From Blastobasis lacticolella (taxonomy: Eukaryota; Arthropoda; Insecta; Lepidoptera; Blastobasidae), in NCBI GenBank assembly GCA_905147135.1, contig LR990044.1, positions 17,488,122 to 17,552,121 of the forward strand: a stretch of DNA of 64,000 nt, read 5' to 3'. The notes under the pieces were generated by a model. It had not been told where the DNA came from, searched no databases, and worked only from the letters and a program-made list of their open reading frames with translations. Position numbers and translations under genes: made by a program. Shown here one piece after another: positions 35,390-46,967 of this stretch (the first letter of the stretch is position 1; every line of letters starts with the position of its first letter).

Positions 35390-36020
35390 AATCAACTGAG
35401 TATTTTATTGCTGCATTGCAAAATATTATAGAAAAAAACACGGCGATTATTGTTTTATCTCACAGGCAGTAATTAATTAAGCCATGGTTAACCCCTGGCC
35501 TATCAAGATGTATAAGAAATCGTGACAGGCTCCATAAAAATATAACCAAAGACCCCAAAACCCAATCCTAAAAATAACCTATTACAGATATAGACATTTA
35601 AGTAACAATTTACTAAACTTAAAAAGACAATACGAGAAATTGCAAATAGCGAATGCTGGTCAAGATAAAAAGAGGTTATGGCAAGATATTAAAAATATAC
35701 AAACACGCTTATCATCATCACCATCATCATCATCGGCGCAAGGACTAATTGCTGACTACGCTACTGCAACTCAGAACGTAAGCTTAGACTACAACTTTTC
35801 GCAAGTATTGGGAAGACTCTGAAAAAATAAAGGTCAATACCCCGTCCACAACAAGATCGGCATGCCTTAAATAACAAAATAATTCTAGACCACTCGAGAA
35901 CCCGAGGACCGCCTTGATCATGTTCCGTACTCGTAACTGAGACAGCGTATAAGCCTCGCCATCCAGTGGGTCAACGCGGCCAGCCTTCTGGACACATTTA
36001 CGCATATAGGGGACTGATGT
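35390..36020 (+). mobile_element. Decayed LINE pieces
   Basis: 35470-35800 reads, with frame changes, a pre-RT linker: KPWLTPGLSRCIRNRDRLHK, ITKDPKTQS, then RLWQDIKNIQT. 35930-36010 reads RQRISLAIQWVNAASLL, the C-terminal signature also seen at 39060-39130. These may be two different LINEs. Confidence 0.55.
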
Positions 36021-36489
36021 CAAATATTTTAAGTTTTTAAGTAATTTACAGTAAGGTTTTTATTTATAGGTATTTTTAATAAGTAATTCTATATCGTTTG
36101 TGTATTATATTTAAGTTGTAAATAATAAATTAAGACCTTACTCGTAACTCGGAAAAATATATAACCTGCTATTAAATAAGGCATAAAATGATCTCCAACT
36201 GTTAAACCTTCGCGCGATTCCTTTGAATTTTCATTGAAACCTGTCAAATGCATGGCCGATAGTGACAAAACGAAGCACGTTGCTGTTTCACGTGATATGA
36301 AAATATTTCAAACACAAACTGTAGCGTATTGCTCACTAATATCGCGGAATATTGTCACAGGTGTGAATTGTACCGAATTGGGAATTCTACTAATGATTGA
36401 CGTTTGTTACTTTTTCTCTCTAACCTTTAACCTAAACTAAGAATAAATAAATAAATAAATAAACGTATATTTTCTCCCATTAATTTACA
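36021..36489. other. Intergenic, AAAT tandem run
   Basis: Includes an AATA-type simple run near 36441-36462. No gene supported. Confidence 0.35.
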
Positions 36490-37283
36490 GATCATCATCA
36501 TCAGCCAGAAGACGCCCACTGCTGGGCATAGGCCTCCCCCAGAGATCTCCACAAAGACCGGTCCTGTGCTTTCCGCATCCAGCTGGTACCTGCGATCCTT
36601 ACCAGGTCGTCGGTCCACCATGTAGGAGGCCTACCCACGCTGCGTCTACCGGTACGTGGTCGCCACTCGAGAACTTTACTGCCCCATCGGCCATCTGTTC
36701 TTCGAGCTATGTGCCCTGCCCACTGCCACTTCAGTCTGGCAATCCTTAGAGCTATGTCGGTGACCTTGGTTCGCTTGCGGATCTCCTCATTTCTGACTCG
36801 ATCGCGCAAAGAAACTCCGAGCATAGCTCTTTCCATTGCCCTTTGGGTAACAGTGAGCTTTCTTAAAAGGCCCATAGTGAGTGGCCACGTTTCAGCTCCG
36901 TAAGTCATCACTGGCAACACACATTGGTCAAAGACCTTCGTCTTGAGACACTGCGGTAATTGGGACGAAAATATGTGGCGTAGCTTCCCGAACGCTGCCC
37001 AACCGAGTTGGATTCGTCGATTGACCTCTTTCTCGAAATTGGACCTACCTAGCCGGACTATTTGTCCTAGGTATGTATAGTCGTCAACAACTTCAAGTGG
37101 AGTGCCTCCAACTGTCACTGGAGTAGGCACAACATGGACATTCGACATAATTTTCGTCTTGTCCATGTTCATTTTAAGACCTACTTGTTGAGAGGCACTA
37201 CAGAGGTCATCGAGCATTTTGCCCAAGTCTTCCAGGGTTTCAGCCATGACTACGATATCGTCAGCAAATCTGAAGTGCGTGGT
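36490..37283 (-). mobile_element. RTE-type LINE, second young copy, 5'-truncated
   Basis: A 248-codon open frame (37247 to 36501) that matches the C-terminal 248 codons of the 3788-5065 ORF, with three visible amino-acid differences (MGLL for MGLI, TWW for TRW, SWM for SGM). It begins just after the FADD catalytic motif and ends in the same trinucleotide tail (TCATCATCATC on the plus strand). Dead on arrival, but very recent. Confidence 0.9.
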
Positions 37284-38254
37284 TTACAGATCACAATTTA
37301 CATTTTGTTTAAACACTTATGGAAGACTGATGCCTAAGCTAGGCAAGAAGCCTGTATTTCAGGTCACCAGGCCCCCGCTCGCACTACTGTACATAATATA
37401 ATGTTTGCAATGTCTCGTATGTTAGGGAATAATATATAATAAATATGCAAACCAATATAAACATTCAGAGTATCTACCTAAAAATAGCACATAAGTAGGC
37501 TATAATTTACCCCAAAATTCAATATGGTTCTCGTGGGAACGGGTACGGAATATAATAGACGAACTTCTAAAAGTTAGTAATGAATTTGCTTGACGTCTTG
37601 TCACATTGGACCAAATATTGTGTGCTTTAATCTTCCATAATAAAATTTGTTATTTTTCTTTCCTTTTTAATTATCTTGTTCGTAACAAAGAGTTAAAAAA
37701 AATGTTAGATACATTCATAACAAGTAAATATTGGCGTAATCCTCGAGAGTGTATCTGCTGATGAAATGCGATTGGACATAGCGATTTTCTGTTTTGTATT
37801 TTCGCCTAAGTGTGGACGTTTTAGCAATACCGCCATCTTCACGTAACGGGTCTCGATAATTTCGGAATAATATTTATAAAAAGATGTTTCCAACAGTTAA
37901 CCGATATATTAAATTAGCGATTACTTATTTCCCTGATTGCTTATTTTATCGATGCTCATTTCACCGATGGAACATATATCCCTTTTCATGATTTCGAAAA
38001 CGTACCAGTCTATTGTATGTAAGACGTAATTACTGACGTCCTAAGCTTAATAGATAATTATAATTTACCTACTCATATACTATTACGTAATTTAATTGCT
38101 CAATCTACGTATTTTCAGCATAAAATATTCATAAGTATGTGTTACGTGGTGAAGGTATAAAATTTTACTACAAAGTAAATATACTGCCTTAAACAACTTA
38201 CCTACAACTCGGTTGACCACACATTCCAATAATGCGGTACTTTTATAAATATCA
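37284..38254. other. Intergenic with a Helitron-like scrap
   Basis: 37400-37570 has GGTTCTCGTGGGAACGGG and AGCACATAAGTAGGCTATAA, as in 14810-15033. Rest unassigned. Confidence 0.35.
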
Positions 38255-38842
38255 ATTATTCATCATCATCATCTTGCCGTTAAGGTTGGTAAAGATGATC
38301 ACACCACGAGACCCCATCGATTCACGCCTCAATAGGGACTCCATCGGGCTGGACGGCTTTCCGACTTTTCCGAGCCGAGATTTTTGTTGAGTTGTCTCGA
38401 CTTTCTCAGCGTTATCGCTCGCACAAGTCCTTGATTCCGAGGGAGGTCCGGTGGCTGCACCTCTTTTAGCTGCTTGTTGAGCAGCACCAGATTCGTCGTG
38501 GCTGTACGAGCGCCATCTCTCCTTCACCGCGCAGTTATCGCATAACAATTCAGGTTACCGCTATTGTCATTAACATAGCGGCACATGGATATGTCTTGTG
38601 CCGCTTTAACACTTGATCGTGTCAAGTTGTAAATGAGTTTCTGCCTCTTAGAGGATTCCAACTTATTGTATAAAGAATGTCTCGTATGGTTCTGGCTACC
38701 GTTCGTATGCATATTTGACATCCCTGTACGCAACGTGGTCTTCAGGTCTGGACACTTGAATCTTTTTAATAAGAGCTTTCTTCAACCTGGTCTTCCTCTG
38801 GACTGTTTCGTTCCACCACCAGGTCTCCTTGTCAATCCTGCG
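38255..38842 (-). mobile_element. RTE-like LINE fragment (pre-RT linker)
   Basis: Reading down from 38842: RRIDKETWWWNETVQRKTRL, RPEDHVAYRDVKYAYER, YNKLESSKRQKLIYNLTRSS, AAQDISMCRYVNDNSGN, then after a frameshift LLCDNCAVKERWRSYSHDES. The ETWWWN word and the YLAK-like stretch are typical of the region between endonuclease and RT in RTE-type elements. The remainder down to the ATG-type tail is a Ser/Ala-rich frame of unknown origin, so an internal deletion or fusion is likely. Confidence 0.6.
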
Positions 38843-38865
38843 TCCGCCCGTAATCCGTTATCCGC

Positions 38866-39240
38866 AGCACCGTACTCACCGCCTGTGCGATCCCGTTGGT
38901 TCACCTCAGCAGATAACCTCAAGCGGCGCAAATATAGTTCCCTTGACCAGGGACTTATTTGCGAAATTTGGGGTGGTGTGCCGAGTGTCTGAAAAATCTG
39001 CCAGGACCTATCCGCCCGCCTAATCGAGATGACTGGCGACCCACGGGCTGGAGCGTACCTCGGTCAGCGCTTAAGTTTGGCCATACAAAGGGGTAACGCC
39101 GCCAGCCTCCTAGGCACACTCCCAATTGGCAGCGATTTGAAGTATTTTTTTTATGTATGATTTATTTTTTATTTTTGATATATTGTATATATTTTTGATT
39201 GAGTAGGTACGTTAAAATTAGGGTACAATGTAAATCTTAA
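38866..39240 (+). mobile_element. LINE C-terminal fragment and 3' UTR
   Basis: Encodes DNLKRRKYSSLDQGLICEIW, then RAGAYLGQRLSLAIQRGNAA with ASLLGTL, a C-terminal signature of a common insect LINE, followed by an AT-rich 3' UTR. Lies head-adjacent to the minus-strand RTE piece. Confidence 0.6.
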
Positions 39241-39719
39241 AGTTTCTAATTATTAAATAAATATTATTTCTTTTTAAAATTATTTAACTTGACATTTTTC
39301 AATTTTATAAAACTGTTGACTATTTTGAATTTTATATACCTATTAAATATTGCAAGTTTACTTTCTTGAATAATAATAAGAATTGCAACTTGATAGTATT
39401 TTTAACAACTATAACTTAACATTGTAAATAATAATTAGTCGAGATTTCACACGATGAATGTATGATAACATAAGGTGTAACCTAATGCATTATCGCTCAT
39501 CACACAAGAATTTTTTATAATGAAATTGCATATAATATTGTTAAAGACTGTTTGTTTCCTGAATAAATAAATAAATAAATAATTTCTCACCGACTTGTAA
39601 CGTGTGTCACCAATAAATCATTTCATTTCAAAGGGTAGATAGATAGATCAATTATTTATAGCTCGCACAAGAAAAATTACATTTAAAAGCAGAGAAAACC
39701 CTTCTTCTAGTTGTGGGCA
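39241..39719. other. Intergenic, nothing recognised
   Basis: Very AT-rich; AATA tandem near 39560-39580. Confidence 0.35.
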
Positions 39720-39935
39720 AGTGCCTACAAAGGTGGGCAAGGGTGGCTTGTCGGTGAGTGGGGTTGTTATGTAAGTGTAAGGTAGGTGCATAATATATTT
39801 AGAATAGGTGTAAAATAGATGCAGGATAGGTGTAGGGTAGGAAAACGTGTCGGTAATTTAGAGGTAGGTGTAGAGTAGGGTGGGGGTAAGACAGCACGCG
39901 AGCAAAGTCGCTCCGGCCAACTATAGTATGAGATC
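39720..39935 (+). mobile_element. Helitron-like element
   Basis: G-rich words TAGGTGTAGGGTAGG lead to GCACGCGAGCAAAGTCGC, then CCGGCCAACTATAGT, a slightly decayed terminal pattern of the CTAGT family. Confidence 0.4.
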
Positions 39936-40686
39936 GAATTAAAGATCAAAACTGTAAATAAATGGGTTGCTACTATAAAAAAATAACCCAAATGGTGGAT
40001 TATTTAAAATCATTGAAATAAACACATATTAATATTTTAAAAATATTTTACTGAATTAAATAGGGAACTACGTTTTTTTGTTTCATATTTGTACATAAAA
40101 TAATAATATTCAAAATGGCGGCGACCTTTTTCTAATATTGGACTTTTCTAACTAGTGTTCATGGACTAATAGTTTCCGAGTTACTTATTACGTTTTTAAT
40201 CAATTTAATAAATGGGGGCAAATCGATATGTTTCGTTTTCGAAAGTTTACCAGCCATTAGCCAGCCAGTAAATCACACTGAAAAGTGTGCATGATGCATA
40301 ACCATTTGGTTATGCAAACCAAAGGTTTTATACCCCTGAATAGTCTCTTTGACATTGACAGTTGTGTGTTTACATTTTTTCTCTTTAATTTTATATCCAA
40401 CTATAGTTATTTATAATTTTACATGGTTGCTGCGTTTTTTGTTTTGTATTTTAAACACAGCGATGCCAACCGGACATGTAGACAGTAATCACAAAAGTTA
40501 CTACTGGAAGTTACTACAAACAATGTATGTATTAAAATAATTCAAGTAAACTTTACATTACCAATTTCTTCAGAATTAACTACAACCTATTTGTAATTGT
40601 ATGTAATTAAATTCTGGGCCGTAATTTTTATCACGCAAGCGCATGTACTTGAATTTAGTTTATTCACGATCAAAACATTAGAAGCA
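39936..40686. other. Upstream region of the MBF2-like gene
   Basis: No other gene. The open frame extends 30 codons upstream of the chosen ATG, but the preceding residues do not resemble a signal peptide start. An untranslated first exon upstream is possible. Confidence 0.35.
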
Positions 40687-43600
40687 ATGCAGTTTAAAAC
40701 CTTACTGACATTAACGCTCACTTTTTTCATACATTTTGTAATATGTCGAGACTTTTATGTGGGGATGTTCAAGAAAAATGACATATTAGTTGCTTCAGAC
40801 AATGTGTATAAGGAGAGGGAGCCGTTTCGAAAAGCTTGGGCGAAGTATGGGAGAGTTTTTAAATGTCCCGTAAGTTTCACATTTTTATCCTTTACTCCTA
40901 GAAGCGTCGGTGGCTGAGCGGTTAAGGTATCCGATTCGTAAGCGGGATGTACCGGGTTCAAATCTCACTGCGGCCATGTACCAATGATTCTTTACGAGTT
41001 GTATACATTAGTAAAATGCTAACCGATGCTCTTAAGGCGAGGGAAAACATCGCGATGAAACCTGCAATTACCTGATCTGCCATATCCGGGATCATGGTCA
41101 AGGCGAACCCCTGGCCCTGGCGCCCTGGCCTGGCACAACCGGGACATTAGCGCCATAATATTTATTATCCCTTACACTTGTATCTTGCACTAGCTAGAGC
41201 TGTGCGGCATTGAGTTGAAGATGCTGCAGTGGATATATGGTCTTTCACTCAAAGACCGCGTGCCAAGCACCCACATTCGCGGTAGCTTTTACTTTCCGAT
41301 AAGCTGCAAGAGGGATCTCTGTGCCGAGAATTCTGGCTTTAACTTTACTGATTAGAAATCGATATTTATATACGTAATACCCCTGATTTACCCCATATCT
41401 ACAGGCGCGAATCCAGGAGGGAGGCAATGGGTGCAATTGCTGTTTTTTTTTCATACTAGTCACCGATTTTGCAAGACCTAAAATTCCTAAAATTCCGAGC
41501 TCGCTGTGCTCGCTTCAATATTCATTTTAATAATCACCCCAGCTTTTAAGACCCAAAAATAATAAATACCATTTAACACAAGGTTATTTAAGTGCAAAGG
41601 CGACAATTCAATTCAATTCATTTATTTGATAAACTAAAATTTACACGTCAAATGTTATTGTTAACTTTAACCCGATCTTAACTCAACAGTTGAGTTTTCT
41701 ACCAGCAAACCTTGGAGTCAAAGAAACCGTAAGTCAGCATTTAGACCTGGGGGTGCACACAAGTTTTATTTGTCAGTTGTTAAAATACGCGACTTCGCTT
41801 TTTATATTATGCGAATAAATAAAAAATAAACAAATAAACGCTAACATTACGTCTTTTTCCGAAACTTCATTATTCTAATTTCACAATAGGCACATGTTAG
41901 TTTCTTTTACCGTAACGATTCTCATTATCCATGTCGCATTGTTGGCGGCATTTGAATTCTGCCATAGAATACTATATGCTTGGCCGTGTAGTGACCGGCA
42001 GAGTAGAATAGCACCAACCCCTTACACTTATGGGTGTCGTACAAGGCGACTAAGATTTTCGAGGCAAAAGATCAAGAGTCTCCGTAATCTGGAAAATGGG
42101 CAGCAGCATTTTCCATTGTTATATTTAAACACTGCGATCTCCAACCCACCTGCCAAGCGTGGAGATTATGGCAATAAGCTCCCCTTTCGTGAAAGAGGCC
42201 CTTAGTCCTGCAGTGGACTGTTACGGGCTGTGATGATGATACTTTATGTACTAGAATAGCGCAACAATTGATTGACCATAGAGTTCCTACCTCTATGACA
42301 AAGACCTTTTGAGAAGGTGTTGCCATTATTGCAATTAATAAAGCTACCAACTCAAATAGACACTGCAGCCCATACAGACGACTGATTACCAAAAAATAAA
42401 TAGTTATTTTCAGTGGGTAGTAGTAAACACTTTATTGCTCATAAAATATAACAATACCATCAAGTGATAACAAGAAACACATATGAGCATATGCGGCCTT
42501 ATGTCTACAATCTCTTCCCAGCAACCTATACAGAAATTGAGACAGGAATTTTATGGCGATAGGTACAGTTGGTAGTGTCGAGCCACAGGATACAAGAGAA
42601 TGCGTTGTGCATTTATCTTAACACATATCCGTGACATAATCGTGCTTATGTACTACGTACTAAAATAAAGTTTTGCAAATCTGGGTACGGACGGAGCTGT
42701 AAAATTATAGTATAATAGTGTACTACTCTTGGCTTCGGATAGTATATATATAGTACAAATGGTGAAATTATAGAACAAATACTACAATTGTAGTACAGAA
42801 TCCAACTCTGAGCATCAGTCAGCTGTAGCCGTATTTACTATAGAGAATATTTAGAAGTCACAGCTGCCTTCGGTATATTACAGATACCCATTATTGTCCA
42901 CAGAAAGTGACGTATTGAATGTATTGGACTCTTGGAATGGCGCTCAGTAGTTACAGTTTTCAGGTGACCGGGTCCATTATGATCTTATCAGGCCTTCAAA
43001 TATCCTCTTTTACTATTGTGGACTAGCCGAAGAGCCTTACTTGATAACAGACTATTTTGCTCATTACATTCCCAACAAGAGAGAGAGAGTAGGGAAGAAG
43101 TTAAAGTCAAGTCTTGGAAACCTTTGAGCTCATCTTCTACAACTCTGCGACTGTTCAAGAGCAAATGCTTTTTATGAACTCAGAAAAAAGAGAAGAGATC
43201 CCACCAAAACCACTTATATAATATAAGGCATAAGTTCCTGTCCAAAAATATCGGCCTCCTAATGCACTGGGATCTAAAATTAGACCCGGTTACGGCCACA
43301 ATTTTACTTTAAATTATACATACCTAGCATACTCTTTGTCGAATTTAAAGTCTTTCTTCGGCAATAACTTTACTGTTCCACTCTCTTTTGACTTTGCAAG
43401 TTTTACTATTCTCTCTCTATTAATGAAAAAAAAATACTTTTAGAATAGGGGGGTTTTGAATGAGTTTTGAAATTTAGAATTAAGACAACCATATCTAGGG
43501 GACCAAAAAATTCAACATCAGCGAAGACTAGATTAACTTAACTAGATTAAAAAGAAACTGATTTGTTTACAGATAACGTACTTCAGAGTGGTGGATCGAC

Positions 43601-44282
43601 TGGGCTACGGAAGAGGGCCCGCCATTAGAATAATTCGAGGTGGTCTACGGAAGAAGTAATTATCTATAACTGCCTGAAATACATTGCCTTACCCCATCCA
43701 AGGTCCAAATGACATGTTTGCATTGATTGAAGTGCTTATGGAAAACTTGCATTGTACCAATAGTGGATACTGATATCCCAACCTCCTTTTTTATGAGGAA
43801 CCACCGCTTTAGTAGTGGCCTAGCATTTGCCTATTTGCTCCCAGAGCAACGTGTTCCAGGGGTTTCGACGACACATTGGCAATACCCCTGTCGTTGCTAA
43901 TGTCTATAGGCAGCGGTGACCACGCAGCAGCAGGTGGGCCGTTTGCCTGTTTGTCTAATTGACATTTAAAGATACACTCTTCACTTTCAATTCCAGCTAT
44001 CTGGTACTCCGAATGATCGGGGCGTACAATATGCCGATATCCGTCAACGTCTACGTTGGGTGCGAGAACAAAATGCCTAGAACGAAGAAGACCACCACGG
44101 CGGCTCCCACGGCGGAGGCGGAGGGAGAGGCAGAGGGAGAAGACGGTAACGCGACTGCTACTGGTGAGGAGGAAGGTGGTGATGCAGAAGGAGGTGGAGC
44201 TGGAGAAGAACCAGCAGAAGAAGAAGCAGCACCACCACCAGAACGCAGACGTTATAATTTAATCGAACAGGGGATCGAGTAA
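40687..44282 (+). CDS. MBF2-family secreted protein with acidic tail (3 exons)
   Basis: Spliced from exons 40687-40869, 43573-43655 and 43997-44282, giving 183 residues. Splice sites are canonical: CCC|gtaagt, ttacag|ATA, GAA|gtaatt, tccag|CTA; phases 0 and 2 join without stops. Residues 1-20 form a signal peptide (MQFKTLLTLTLTFF...). Residues about 22-115 follow the MBF2 pattern: FYVGMFKKNDILVAS, then ITYFRVVDRLGYGRGPAIRI, the IIRGG turn, and a final strand pair ending ISVNVYVGC. Family members are usually about 110-130 residues and end there. This one adds about 65 residues of Lys/Thr then Glu/Gly/Ala-rich sequence, ending in PPPERRRYNLIEQGIE. The family was named for a silkworm transcription coactivator, but most members carry signal peptides and the secreted role is unclear. 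Both introns hold repeats. AATAAA at 44423-44428. The start at 40687 was chosen because it opens the signal peptide. Confidence 0.8.
40902..41330 (+). repeat. SINE A in MBF2 intron 1, plus partner sequence
   Basis: The tRNA-like head GCGTCGGTGGCTGAGCGGTT begins 32 bp after the exon 1 donor (box A GGCTGAGCGGTTAAGG, box B GGTTCAAATC). The SINE body ends near 41165 (GGGACATTAGCGCC). The following 41166-41330 matches the sequence next to the SINE A at 25.5-25.8 kb, so it was duplicated with it or belongs to a longer form. Confidence 0.8.
41331..41984. other. MBF2 intron 1, no further feature
   Basis: Nothing recognised apart from AT-rich sequence. Confidence 0.3.
41985..42240 (+). repeat. Repeat D (LINE 3'-terminal piece)
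   Basis: Best preserved with 48545-48810: GTGTAGTGACCGGCAGAGTA, TTACACTTATGGGTGTCG, AATGGGCAGCAGCATTTTCC, and ending CTGTTACGGGCTGTGATGAT. A trinucleotide tail as in RTE-type elements suggests a LINE 3' end. Confidence 0.7.
42241..43572. other. MBF2 intron 1, distal part
   Basis: No named repeat or gene. Ends in the exon 2 acceptor ttgtttacag. Confidence 0.35.
43830..43960 (+). repeat. LINE tail inside MBF2 intron 2
   Basis: Words ATTGGCAATACCCCTG, ATAGGCAGCGGTGACCACG and GGCCGTTTGCCTGTTTGTC, related to the tail at 10430-10530. It occupies about a third of the 341-bp intron. Confidence 0.5.
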
Positions 44283-44422
44283 AGAAGAAAGTAGGGCGAA
44301 AATATAAAACTCGTTAGTACATTCCCCCTATTATATATTCATTCATTTTCGTAATTCCGTCAAGTACTAAATCCAACAAAGTAATTGTAAACGTAAGTCA
44401 TCCAAATAAGTATACTGCGGCT

Positions 44423-44428
44423 AATAAA
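44423..44428 (+). promoter_or_regulatory. Candidate polyadenylation signal of the MBF2-like gene
   Basis: AATAAA about 140 bases after the stop codon, the first such hexamer downstream. Confidence 0.45.
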
Positions 44429-44434
44429 GGCATA

Positions 44435-44935
44435 TAAATGGCTAAGGTGGTAAATAGATTGGTAATAGCAGTCGTTCATCTCTCGGCCGGAAGTAATTCG
44501 TATGTGGCCAGAGCGATTATTGCACTTCAGAAGGTCACATTTGTCAAAATGTTATGTAATTCTTACTTATTTACCCAGTGTGTGTTGCCAATGATCACCT
44601 ACGGAACAGAGAAGTGGCCGCTCACTGAGGGCCTTAGAAGAAAGCTCACTGTCACCGAGAGGGCGATCAGAAATGAGGAGATCCGCGAGCGAACCAAGGT
44701 CACCGATATTGCCTAAAGGATTGCTGGGCTGAAGTGGCAGTGGGCAAGGCTCGAAGAACCGATGGCTGATTAGGCAGCAAGGTTCTCGAGTGGCGACCAC
44801 GTACTCGAAGACACTGCGTGGGTAGGCCTCCCACAAGGTGGGCGAACGACTTGGTAAAGACCAGCAGAGGAAGGCATATCACCGCTCTTTGTGGAGACAT
44901 AGCCCAACAGTAGATGTCTTTCGGCTGATATAAAT
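44435..44935 (+). mobile_element. RTE-type LINE, decayed copy
   Basis: Reads QCVLPMITYGTEKWPLTEGL, RRKLTVTERA, EEIRERTKVTDIA, then frameshifted LKWQWARLEEP and GRPPTRW relics. Small deletions against the 3781-5082 copy, including loss of the ERAMLGVSLRDR stretch. Confidence 0.8.
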
Positions 44936-44959
44936 TTGATTATGATGACTTGCTTATTT

Positions 44960-45065
44960 AACCATTTTAGTCAACTGACTTCTTTTCTAATAACTCCGTA
45001 GTTTTCAATAACTAGTTAATGGCAGATGGACGCCACGCGAACGAAGTCGCGGCGGGCCAGCTAGT
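44960..45065 (+). mobile_element. Helitron-like 3' end
   Basis: GCCACGCGAACGAAGTCGCG forms a short CGCG/CGCG hairpin, followed by GCGGGCCAG and terminal CTAGT at 45061-45065. The clearest Helitron-type end in the window. Confidence 0.55.
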
Positions 45066-46054
45066 ACTTACATAAAATTCTAACAAATACGTATTTAAAT
45101 CATAGCAAAAATTTCTGTGACCCAAGAGTTGAAACATAGAGGTCACCGACCGGCATTGCCTAACTATTTAGCACCTACTATAGTTTTAGTTCACTTTTCG
45201 TGCTTTCGGAAAAATTTACTGTGATTTTCCTTTTGCGATGATCTAAGGCTTCATCCATTCCTAATCCGCCATTATCGCTGTCAAACATTTGATGAATCCA
45301 ATGGAATTTTCGTAACCATAGAAAACAGAATAGAAAAGTTTTTTATGTTCGAAACCGTTTCAAGTAAAAACTAACGTCAATTAATTTCGGTTAATGGGTA
45401 GACCTTTTTTTGCTGATAAATTCTTTTAGTTTATGTTCATACTTACAATACTTGTATTTATAGTCGCGCCTAAGACGCTTCAAAGATTTCTGAGCAAACT
45501 GGACCGATAAAAAGCTAGTATTAAAAATTTAAGTATGTGCACAGGATTGACACATACTAAATTTCGAAGATATCGTTAAATGTATTGTTTATTGTACGGG
45601 ACCATAATTTTCGGAACCATTTACGAGATATTCAATGTCAAAGTATTGGTTGTTCATTAAAGTTTAAAACAGTGGGCAAACCATGGGCAAGCAAATACAC
45701 AGAGCAGAGACATATGCACGCTGATTCTGCATTTTAATGAGGCTGACGATGAGGTGATGATGGATGTCTAGTGTTGATTTGTCAAGGTCCCATCCCTGTG
45801 CACATTTTCGCTCATGGCTTTTTTTACGTTTATAAACGTCCGAAACTATCGAATATCATAAAAATTCTAGGACGTATATTTTTGGCCGTTGGTATATAAA
45901 GCCTCATGAATATGCAAAATTGACGTGTATCTCTGCCCTGGGTACATGTTTGTTGCCTGTACACATATTGGTCCAAAGTACTACGCACTTCGCCTAGTCT
46001 CTTTTCTGTTATTTCTTAAGAATATAATAAGGTAATTCGGGACGCCTTCAAGGC
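45066..46054. other. Intergenic, nothing recognised
   Basis: No supported feature. Confidence 0.3.
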
Positions 46055-46175
46055 TAAGTGAAGAGGCTGTACCTAGACAGGCGTGCTCCATCTTCGGCCA
46101 GGCATGATCTATATCTATCATCGTCACTTACCACCAAGTGAGATGGCAGTCAAACGCCGGCTAGTCTGATAAAAA
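46055..46175 (+). mobile_element. LINE C 3'-end fragment
   Basis: GACGCCTTCAAGGCTAAG, ACAGGCGTGCTCCATCTTCG, then a short internal duplication and CACTTACCACCAAGTGAGAT. Confidence 0.6.
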
Positions 46176-46398
46176 AATCATAGGATTAGTAAAATTCTTG
46201 ACAGCGAAAATGGCAGAACAAGAAAAAGTGTAGTAGCAATTAAGAAATGTTCTTAGGTGTGTAATTATTAATTAAGGTTACATAATAAATTGCCATAATA
46301 AAATTCGAAACTGGTATTTTATTGTAGTAGGTAAGGTACCTGACAATCATAATGAAACAATGTTATTACGATAGATATTGTTACTATCGTACCGTAGG

Positions 46399-46650
46399 AC
46401 GACCTGAGTGGTTCAGTGGTCAACACGGTTTGCCACGCAAGAGGGCCCGGGTTCGATTCCCGGCCGGGCAGAAATTGAAATGATGAATTTTAATTTCTGT
46501 TTCGGGTCTGAGTTTTCTATGTATAATAAGTATGTATATAAAAAATATATAAGTAGTTTATCAGTTATCTAGCACCCATAACACAAGCTTTGCTTACTTT
46601 GGGGCTAGATGGCGTTTTGTGAATTTGTTCACGATTATTTTTTTTATTTA
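46399..46650 (+). repeat. SINE B copy, near full length
   Basis: The tRNA-like head starts GACGACCTGAGTGGTTCAGT and has a perfect box B GGTTCGATTCC. The body ends GCGTTTTGTGAATTTGTTCA with a T/A-rich tail. The best-preserved head of this family in the window. Confidence 0.85.
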
Positions 46651-46788
46651 TCGTAAATTCCATAATTCTTAAAAATACCATTTGTGCATTATTACGACGT
46701 TACACAAATATTGGGTTGGTAATATGAGAGCGGTGACCCTCATCATTGTTATCTAAATTGATTTTTACGTAATATCGATTTAAACCTC

Positions 46789-46967
46789 TAAGGGCCGATT
46801 TTTCAATCCTCAGATAAAGTTTATCTGCCCGATAAAGTAATACACTGCCAAATTAAAACAAACTATAATCCTTTACAATTATGAAGTAATTATACAATTT
46901 TATTTTAGTTGCATAATAACTTATTAGACTGATATGTTTTGTCTGAGGATTGAACAATCGGCCCTTA
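46789..46967. mobile_element. 179-bp MITE with TA target duplication
   Basis: Terminal inverted repeats AGGGCCGATTTTTCAATCCT and, mirrored, AGGATTGAACAATCGGCCCT, each flanked by TA. No ORF. TA flanks suggest mobilisation by a Tc1/mariner-like or other TA-targeting transposase. Confidence 0.85.

Noticed and set aside
40902..40975. Possible tRNA gene at the SINE A head
   Set aside because: Box A and box B are present, but the same head with body and tail occurs in about ten dispersed copies and does not fold into a convincing tRNA by eye; it is a SINE.
46399..46470. Possible tRNA gene at the SINE B head
   Set aside because: Perfect box B, but part of a dispersed repeat with the same downstream body; a SINE head.
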